A stretch of 64,000 nucleotides of DNA, from NCBI RefSeq assembly GCF_003590095.1, contig NW_020800309.1, positions 372,001 through 436,000 on the forward strand, given 5' to 3'. Position 1 is the first letter of the stretch. Each line of letters begins with the position of its first letter. The DNA is from Trichoplusia ni (lineage: Eukaryota; Arthropoda; Insecta; Lepidoptera; Noctuidae). The position numbers were made by a program, and so were the translations under genes. This document shows positions 55,991 through 64,000 of this stretch, one piece after another. Under the pieces are notes generated by a model that was not told the DNA's origin, made no database searches, and saw only the letters and a list, made by a program, of their open reading frames with translations.

Positions 55991-58900
55991 GATAGAAAAT
56001 GATGACTCCGACTCCAGCGTTCACAAAAAGGGACACTGGTAAAAAATATGAAACATGTATATTCTTTTAGAATAAATATTTATTCCATGGCATTTTATTG
56101 AAGGTTTAAATAGTTATATAATTATGAACCCACATCCCTGTTTTGTCAACGTTCCTATTTTGAAGAAAAACCATTTTAAGTGAAGAAAAAGAAAAAAAAT
56201 CCCAAAATTTCTACGAAAATGCTATCTTTTTAAAAATACACAATATAAACCTTTTTACAGTTTTTACTCATCTCTTATTTATAAAAACATTACACATTAA
56301 ATTCTAAACGCAAAGAAAAGCATGCAAAGCTGAAAAAAGACCCACAAAACACCATTTCCTCGTGTAATTAAATCACAAAAAACGAACGAAAATCCAAAGT
56401 ACGAACATTTATTAAACTTTTTAAAATTACTCATGCTTATTCACACTGCATACGAAGTTTTAAGTCAAAATAAACGTGGAAAGCCGTATTCACATTAAAA
56501 TAGCATACCGGCAAGTGTACTTGAATAAAAATCGAATCGCATAAGGTCGTAGGAAAGTAGCGTCAAGAGCCAAGTATTATTTAATACTGCGTTACCTTAA
56601 ATGGAATATGAACTTTATGGAAGTGATACTAAAGTGTTATTTCGATTGCTGCCAAATTGAAATGTTAGCTGGTAAAATATGGTGCAAAAGCAACACTATT
56701 AAGCCACTCTTTTTGTGTTTACTACCATTCTGTTTTCAGACGAATGTTAAATTGAAAAATGAGATTTGTGTTACACACTTTATAGGCATGCATATTAGCT
56801 GCATAAGCTTTAAAGTATGCAGATAATAAAAAAAGGTTTTTCGCAAAGACCTTTTTTTCAAAAAGGTTATCAACAAATTTTTTAGTGAACGACGAATGCT
56901 GTGCCTAAAGGTTTTGAAATGATAAACTTAAAATATCAGCTGAATTGAGAATCTCCCCTTTTTTTAAAGTCGGTAAAAATATTTTAATTTACTTAAATTT
57001 CAAATATCATACATAATTTCTTTGTCATAGATTTTTTAATTAACAATACATTCTCAAAATTGGGCGAAACCACAGTTGAATTGATTTAAGCCCCGTAAAT
57101 AAATTAAAAATCCCTTAATCGCAGGAGAAACGTTATTTTGTTTTCAGAACGAGAAATGTTAAAACAAATTGTTTGTCAATATGAACCCTTTGTCAGATAA
57201 CCGAAAATTGGTGAAAAGGCATAAACACGTAGCAATTTCTGTTGTGTGTAAACATTACAAAAACTCGACTCTCCTAAACCGAGACTAATCTAGAAATATT
57301 GTGCTAACAAATGTTATTCGTTAGGATTTGGCGTGATGCCACTTAGTACATGGCCGAGAGGAAAGCGACAGACAAGATAAAATATGTAGTGTAAACCATG
57401 TTAGCGGGTTGTCGAGGTCAGATAATCACTTTGACTATATAAGAAGTTATTTTGTCAACCAACACCATCTGTATAAAAGCCTGTACAGTAAATTTAACAC
57501 ACCTTTACTCGCAGCGTCATGTGTTCGTAACTCATGTAAATATACAATGACCTTATGTACTAACACTGCTGTCATGTATGTCACTGTTACACAAATGAAC
57601 ACTTCTATAAAAACGATCACTGGCAATCGTATGCACACATAGCGCCGCGCTTACACTTGAGGTAAACTGTGTGTAGCAGTTATCAAAATAAGACAGCACA
57701 GAAATTGAACGACATCTCGCTTCCACAAATGCAAAAACATCACTTAAAAGAGTAGTGTTAAATTATAAGATGTTTAATCATTTTTAAAGGTTTTACAAAC
57801 AAGCGCACGTCGATCCCAATCAAAACGCTTCTCTTAACCGGGGATCCAAGCTTGTTGAATAAAGAAGATAGTTATACAATGGAGAATAAAATAATTATGT
57901 TTCCACATAAAAGAGGTATATAAACCGATAAAATTGGTTGGAGAAGTCAGATGACCTGTACGAACCATTTTAGTGGATTATACACCCTTGAGGACTACAC
58001 AACTTAAATTGTCTATCTTTCTTCCCTTAGGTCTACCTAAGGCAGTATAAAACTTAAAGGTGATTGACGTTTGTGTACTCAGTTAACTGCTAGCTGTCAA
58101 ATTTAAGTAGTGGAAAGGCATTTAAAATATTTAAGCAAGCAGCAACAGTTCAGTTAAACGTAGACATTATCCACTCAAAAGAAATTATAATAACTTTTTT
58201 TATTCTAGCATTGTCTTAAACCACATTTTAAGTATTTCACGTCCTCATAAATCTTAAGGGATGTTAAATATGCGCAGGCTTATCCTTGCTAGAGCCTACC
58301 AGGTGGTGAAAATTTTTATTTTAAGATCACTAAATTATACCTCATAAAGTGTAATTAGGTATCCAATGATCAGTCCACTTGATATCTAATTAAAATTTTG
58401 AAAACATTTTGCTTTTAGTGATTTGGCTGTGAAAAATAAGTAAAAAGTGTCGAAAAAAATGTAAATGTTTTAATTTGGGCCATGCGGTTTTTGTTTTGTA
58501 TGGTCATAACAGGCTCTTGATCTCTCACACTACTTGAAACTCTATCATTTTTTCTTTATCTTTTCTATGCACTAAATTATACATTGACAAAGAAAAGTAG
58601 AGTCAGCTACGAAAGTCCACACACAATTACATTTACAATAGAGTCTTTTGAAAACTCTTTTGAATAGTCGATGAACTATTGATCTAATTGTCTGTGAGCA
58701 TTTTTGGCAGTTTGTTAAGCTGATTTTGCTCTATTGGCTTTTGTTGCTGACTGTCTATATACTCAATACGCCTATTGCCGAAGACAGACAACGATCTTCT
58801 TCAAGTAGAGCCCCACCACGCTTCAATAATGTCACGGTTTTACTATAGTAGATGTCAAAAGACCCTCAGCAACTCTATTATAATTTATTGGACTGGCGAT

Positions 58901-59451
58901 CTCTACCATTTTCAACCTACTACAAAAGGAGGAGATTCTCAATTCATTTGTATTTTGATATTTTGAATATCTGTTACTTCGGACTGGATGAATCGATTTT
59001 GTTGATTCTGTTTATATTTTAACGTCAAATACACGTAGCAGTCATTTAGTCCCATATTTTTTTATTAATTTTGGCTTTGTAGTTTTTTTATTTGAAGTCG
59101 GTTGTAGCCAGGTATGTTTTTGTTGTTAAAACAATACTATATTGATCCTATTTCAAATTGCTATATTGGCACTAAGAGCAGTCAAAGAGAAGCACTGAGC
59201 TTTATTGAAACTAATATTTGTTCACAAACTTTGGCCATTTTCAGTGTAATTACTTTACCGGTATCCTACCCACACTTGTTAAAGTAATAAAGTGGCATTT
59301 GAGGAAAAGAGATGTCGCTCTATGCAATGCTGTACGCTGTCACGCTTGCACAATATTGCATAAGTATTTCTTTAGAAGCAGATGTTGTCCTTTGGGTAGC
59401 CTTGGAGGGACTTTAAATCTGTTTTTTTAAACTACTTCCACTTTAAAGATT
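55991..59451. other. Intergenic stretch
   Basis: About 3.5 kb of AT-rich DNA. Short frames at 56608-56826, 57409-57642 (and its antisense), 58775-58966 and 59218-59430 lack recognisable domains and gene structure. No repeat with clear ends is seen. Confidence 0.45.
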
Positions 59452-59629
59452 TTATCCTCGTGTCGCTGGGGATTTCACAAACAATCCAGTCACATGCACA
59501 AAGACACTCAGAGTCAAAACAATTATTCTTTCACACAAATGCTTGTCCTACGCGGGGATCGAAACCGCGACACGTCGCGCTCAGTGGGTCTGCCGTTTTG
59601 ACCTTAACTGTTCGGCTATCCGTGCAATC
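59452..59629 (-). mobile_element. SINE family A, near full-length inverted copy
   Basis: Minus strand reads 'gcacggatagccgaacagtt aaggtc', a B-box region (gcggtttcgatccccgcgta), 'ggacaagcatttgtgtgaa', and the tail 'agcgacacgaggataaaat'. Colinear with 51212-51425. Confidence 0.75.
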
Positions 59630-60724
59630 AATTTGAACTTGCATTTTTACTATCGCTCTATACTGTACACTTATGTATTTCATATTTATCCCACAGTACT
59701 TATTAAATAATTATGATAGTTGCATTACACGATAAATAAGCTTTTTAAATCTTCAAGGAAATTTTTTATGCGAACCTACAAGAATTATTGTTGTTATTGC
59801 TAGCTCGCCGCGAATTTCTAAGCCTCGGATCACGAATAGCTGCGAAAATGTTGATAGCGTTTGAGCTTTTCAAAATATTTTTAGAACAAAAATACATGTT
59901 CAATTTTAAAATGGTATTGAACTCTTTTTGGGTAAAAGTGCAGGCAGACTACAGTTTTTAAGTGATTTTGTGGTATAGTACAAAGAGACAGACTGAGTAG
60001 ATTAAAGGCATTTTTTTTGGTTTTTGAAATAGAGAAAATGCTAATCTATCTCGTTGAGGTTGTGTATGCCATATATACTCTCGAAAAGATAAAGCAAAAA
60101 AGCCTAATCAGTCCTTCAGGTAGATTTATATTATAAAATATTGGATCACAAAACAGAAATAACACAGATGAAACTCATCAAAAGTAGTGGAAGCGTGAGC
60201 CAATACTCTTACTAGTCAGTAAAGAGTAACACATTTATCAGTTTACACGAGTGCACTTTTCACCGACTAGTGTTAAGTGATGTCACACAAGACTGCAACA
60301 TACCGCATCAACTTAAACTTTTCTTCACTTTTTGTTTGCCTTTTTGGGAGAATTTTCAGTATTAGCAAAATTTAAAATTTAAGCTTCTCAATCTTATGAA
60401 CAATAGAGATAGAAGGAACATTGGTCTCGATTACTGAGGGTCAGATTCCAATTTGTAATGCAACATGAATATTAGATGACCACAAAACTCGGTACACCGT
60501 ACACCGCAGTGCCGAGGTGGGCCTGACCGCGTCTGGTACTAAGCTCCAAGCCACAGCGCTGAATACCCCTAGACCGCTTACATACTGAATACAGTTCCTC
60601 GGTTATGGTAAACCGTAAATAATGTTGGATTTAGTTGTGTGTTAAATACCTGTAGGTGATTTTGGTTGTTAAGGTAGATGCTGTTAGCAGCTTCCAGTTT
60701 TAAAAAGGTCAACGCATGGCTATT
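59630..60724. other. Intergenic stretch
   Basis: No supported gene. A GC-richer patch lies at about 60485-60590 without a reading frame or clear repeat structure. Confidence 0.4.
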
Positions 60725-60900
60725 TAGGTTCCGTACCCAAAGGGTAAAGAGCAACCCTGTTTGTCTGTCACCAGGCTGAAGCGAATTAACTTAATTAGCT
60801 GGGCATTTGAAATTTTCATAGATTATAATGTATTCCTGTTGCCGCTGTTACTGCGACGATTGGTATGGTCATAAATTTGATGGTTAAACAATTTTTTTTT
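60725..60900 (+). repeat. Repeat family C copy
   Basis: 'aggttccgtacccaaagggt', 'tgtttgtctgtcaccaggct' and 'tgttgccgctgttactgcga' are colinear with 48920-49080. Confidence 0.55.
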
Positions 60901-62614
60901 ACAAATATGTTTATCTTAAGCATATTTGTATGGAACCCTCTCTGCTTTTTAAGATATTTAATAACATTCCATTGGCAAATTTCATACAACTTACTACCAT
61001 ATTTTGTAGGAAGCGAAGTCCACAACTCATTTTAATGGGTACAAAAATGGATTCAGCATCTTTCTGACCGTCAAAGACAAAATCATGGCGTAGCAATGGC
61101 ATGGCTTAACGTGCTTTTAGCAGAACGGATTGGACCTATCAAAGCCCAACACGCAAAGTGCCACATACCTATCTACCTTTTCCATCATTAAAGAAGTATC
61201 TCCTATATTCGGGAGCAATAAAAGTTGGTGTATCTTCACGATATACAAATAAAACAGACGAGAAATTACAAGACAGCTGGCTGTTTATGCTTTTGTTTTT
61301 CACGTCACCATGATTATACATTTTATCGTCGGTGTGTAATCGGTCATCAATGTGAATTTCTTTGGCATGCTCGCTCGGGTCTTTACCAAACCGAGCATGC
61401 AAGAGAAATAAGGTTTTATTTTTATGATAAATTCTGAACAGTTTCTTCTCACGGCATAATTGAGAACGAGATTTATAAATATAAAAATAGTATAAATATA
61501 TTTAAGACTTTTTAAATGGAATATCTCTTTTTTTCTAGGAGTGTTTTTAGAACTATTTAAGTTTGGCCATTCCTAGTCAATCAAATCAAATGATTATTTT
61601 AAATATAGATACTTAGTAACTATTTTTGAATGTCAAGTTACATTAGATTTTCTGCACCGATTTTCATCCATCGCTTCCTAAGCTCTAAGTAGTCTAAGTG
61701 CTTGCTTTGTCTGCGGGAGAAGAAACGCAAAAGACTAAAGACAGGATTACTTTCTTTCACGTCCCAAAAACACTTCACCAGAAACTAACTTATATATTAC
61801 AAATATCCATAATAAATCATTTCCATCCGAATGTCCCTGCCTATTTCCTCATACATTTACCCCCTCGAACTTTGCACAAGCTCAAAATACCCTTTCGAAT
61901 CAAACACGAACGTAAATCCGTGTGTTGAAAACTTGCCTCGATAAGTGACATTCGCAGCCATCGTTAAAACGCTGGGGTTACGTGAATTTCGTTCAGAAAT
62001 AGAAAAACATCGGCGATATAACGAGAGCTTTTAGCTCCGTTGCTGGTAGTATCTGTTTTAGATTGAAATTAGTTATTTTGTATCCAATTCATGTCATTGC
62101 TACTTCGGAGCTGCTGATCAATTTAGGTAACCTATAATTAGTTTAATCGATCTAATGTTTTTGTTGACAAGTTAAAATCACATCACCAGTTGCATAAAAT
62201 GACGTTTAGGAATATAATTTTACGGCGCTACCGTAGTTGGCCTAAAAAGCTTAAAAAAGTAGTTATTCTAAGAAGTTTAAATAAAAGGCTGAAAGTGTTG
62301 ATGTTATTGCCTCCTAGCATATTGCACTAAATTTAACCAGAACAACCTTATTGAAAAAGCTTTTAGTGACGTAATCCCACCTTAACTTTCGAATTTGGGT
62401 TCAGTAAGTTTTAACCATCATCAATTTTACATCATATTTTGTAAACATTAATTCTCCTATGCGGATTTTAAAGTTTTGTACATTTTGTAAAGGTGTTAAA
62501 ATTATAAAATCACGTGGCGATGATTTCAAAAACTTTTGTGTAATATTAAAAAAAAAATTTTAGGTCCCCTATAAGACTAAACGGAAGAACACGTTAACGA
62601 AGTTAAAAAAAATG
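60901..62614. other. Intergenic stretch
   Basis: AT-rich with short chance frames on both strands. A small inverted pair (gcatgctcgctcgggt / accgagcatgc) lies near 61365-61401. No gene is supported. Confidence 0.4.
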
Positions 62615-62667
62615 TCTTAAGTAAGATGCCTCATCTTCATTTTGACGATGTGACATCTTACTTAAGA
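62615..62667. ncRNA. Candidate imperfect hairpin RNA or MITE remnant
   Basis: A 14-bp perfect outer stem (TCTTAAGTAAGATG / CATCTTACTTAAGA) is followed by a small internal mismatch region, a second 4-bp stem (CATC/GATG) and an 11-nt loop. The 53-nt foldback resembles a short microRNA precursor in shape but is at the short end for one. A collapsed MITE is equally possible. Confidence 0.3.
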
Positions 62668-62895
62668 AATGAATGAGATAACAGTGTAAGATTATCATTG
62701 GCTAAATAAGAAAATATAAGGTACCAACGAATTATGTAGGTCACCCAAAAGCTCAATCACCAAAAAGTTTTCTACCAAAATCCTACTCTCCAAACGAATC
62801 CACAAAGAAACGAAAAACTCAAAAACTCAGTCGCACATAGCCGAGGCAAAAACCGAGTGTCCATAGATTACGAGAGTGCCATCAAAACACTGAAA

Positions 62896-62931
62896 ATGTC
62901 GGAAAACGGTCCAAGTGTCGGGCAATTTTAA
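62896..62931 (+). CDS. Upstream mini-ORF (11 residues)
   Basis: ATG at 62896 opens an 11-codon frame (MSENGPSVGQF) ending in TAA, six bases before the ATG of the candidate gene at 62938 and in the same reading frame. It could act as a regulatory upstream ORF, or the TAA could be a mutation that split a longer N-terminus. Confidence 0.25.
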   Translation: MSENGPSVGQF

Positions 62932-62937
62932 ATCGCA

Positions 62938-63162
62938 ATGGGTGATAGTGCCCTCAATATTTTTCAATTTGTACCTAAACAAGCCGTTTCAGAAGATAGG
63001 GAGTTACAAACGGGTCCTGTTCCCGATTTATTCAGTACGATATGTCGATTTATGTATCGTGTTGAACACATAGATTCTACAGAAAATTCTGCACGAGAAG
63101 GAATTTTACACGCATTAAATTTGATGGAAATGGCTCAAACATTCTTTGTAAATTACTTGTGA
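62938..63162 (+). CDS. Candidate small protein or first exon, unknown family
   Basis: The 74-residue frame has balanced, protein-like composition (ALNIFQFVPKQAVSEDREL early, EGILHALNLMEMAQTFF late) and GC content higher than its surroundings. No signal peptide or recognised domain is seen, and the second half looks helical. The start context is acceptable (gcaATGG). AATAAA follows at 63198-63203, 36 bases after the stop, which suits a small complete gene. Alternatively the frame is an exon ending at TTCTTT|GTAAAT (63147), a weak donor. I do not recognise the protein, and a chance frame is not excluded. Confidence 0.35.
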   Translation: MGDSALNIFQFVPKQAVSEDRELQTGPVPDLFSTICRFMYRVEHIDSTENSAREGILHALNLMEMAQTFFVNYL

Positions 63163-64000
63163 TAATTTCCATACATTTCAGTGATTTGTTTACCCTTAAT
63201 AAACGGAGAAAAGTTAATGTCGATGGGAATAGATGTAGTTTAATAGGTACGTTACTCAATAATAATTTATCGGAACTACTAACTTACAAGATTAGAGTAA
63301 AATGGTCAAACAAAAGTTTAAAAATACTAAAAAAATTACAATTTTTTTCTCCAATGACGAATTCGTTTCAGATTAAAGATGTATATTTAATTTTTTTAAT
63401 ACAATATAGCCTAAAATATGTAGATTTGAAAACCAGAACGCTTAATAAACACGCAACCCTAAGATTGTACCACAAATCATGTATAAGGCAGTCCTACCCC
63501 GATACCTTACATAAATCGCGCGTGAAATGATTGTACGGTTCACTGCCTGAATATTCCTTACTACCCTCACTACTTTACATATATATGTTTGTATATCCAG
63601 TATTAGATATGCAGAACTTCGTCTGGAACAAGGCTATGAGATAACTCAAGGATATTGTGATGTTGAGATGAATGCATGAATAGTTGCGGGGAAATTTGTT
63701 CTTGGAAAAAAGGATTGAAATTGTTGTTCAGTAGTGTTCTTTGGCTGTAATTTTTTTTGTCTTTTTAGGTTCTTTGTTATTCTACACACGATATAAAACT
63801 AATACTTTTCAAGTATTTGTACGTACGGTTACAAGCGTTACGAGTATTTTACTGTTTATAGGACAAGAGGAGTGAAGTGAAGGAAATCGATTTTCACAAA
63901 GAAAATTTTCAATCATGAAGTCTATAGACAGTATCGTTAAAATGCTTTTAAAAACTCACACAAGCATATTATTGTTTCCTTATTTCAAATGAATATTGGA
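63163..64000. other. Intergenic stretch at window end
   Basis: The 123-residue plus frame at 63159-63530 is Lys/Leu/Asn-rich without a domain and overlaps the stop and polyadenylation signal of the candidate small gene, so it is not called. Nothing else is recognised. Confidence 0.4.

Noticed and set aside
63159..63530. 123-residue plus-strand frame
   Set aside because: Low-complexity Lys/Leu/Asn composition typical of AT-rich non-coding DNA; it overlaps the 3' end of the better candidate frame at 62938-63162.

Overview
The window looks like AT-rich, repeat-dense nuclear DNA from an insect, most likely a moth or butterfly. That assignment is inferred from repeat types I recognise as typical of lepidopteran genomes: very short Helitrons ending in CTAG|T, tRNA-derived SINEs with a 'tctgagtctgggtgtctttgtgcatgtga' type body, LINE 3' ends coding a 'QQWT' type C-terminus or ending in GATGAT tails, and degenerate 'gtccgtctgtcaccaggctg' repeats. 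No bacterial or viral gene organisation is visible. No multi-exon host gene can be followed through the window, so nearly all of it is intergenic or intronic sequence filled by mobile elements.

Layout: 1-6.3 kb holds scattered repeats and a 381-bp TA-flanked MITE. At 6.4-7.3 kb, on the minus strand, lies an intronless 304-residue gene derived from a retroelement integrase of the KRBA2-like type. It keeps the HHCC zinc-binding pattern but has lost at least two catalytic acidic residues, and its 5' side is a CpG-rich promoter-like stretch, so it looks like a domesticated gene. At 8.7-14.4 kb and 31.9-37.1 kb are two nearly identical copies of a 5.3-5.7 kb terminal-inverted-repeat element. It has no recognisable transposase, a fold-back left end, internal tandem repeats and decayed-looking minus-strand peptides I cannot name. 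From 15.5 to 20.9 kb and again at 45.5-46.3 kb there is a family of small retroposons. Their bodies are long inverted repeats, yet they carry variable-length target-site duplications and A-rich 3' ends. Helitrons, SINEs and other dispersed repeats fill 16.9-30 kb and 37-50 kb.

At 50.5-54.0 kb sits an apparently complete PIF/Harbinger DNA transposon: 24-bp perfect inverted repeats, a TTA target duplication, a plus-strand four-exon Myb/SANT-like gene and a convergent minus-strand two-exon HARBI1-like DDE transposase with its acidic triad intact. In known Harbinger elements these two proteins act together: the Myb-like partner binds DNA and helps the transposase act at the ends. A tRNA-derived SINE has landed in the first intron of the Myb-like gene. 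The last 10 kb is mostly unremarkable, apart from a 53-nt imperfect hairpin at 62.6 kb and a candidate small coding sequence at 62.9-63.2 kb with an in-frame upstream mini-ORF.

All similarity statements were made by eye. Percent identities are impressions, and family names rest on recognition rather than on a search.
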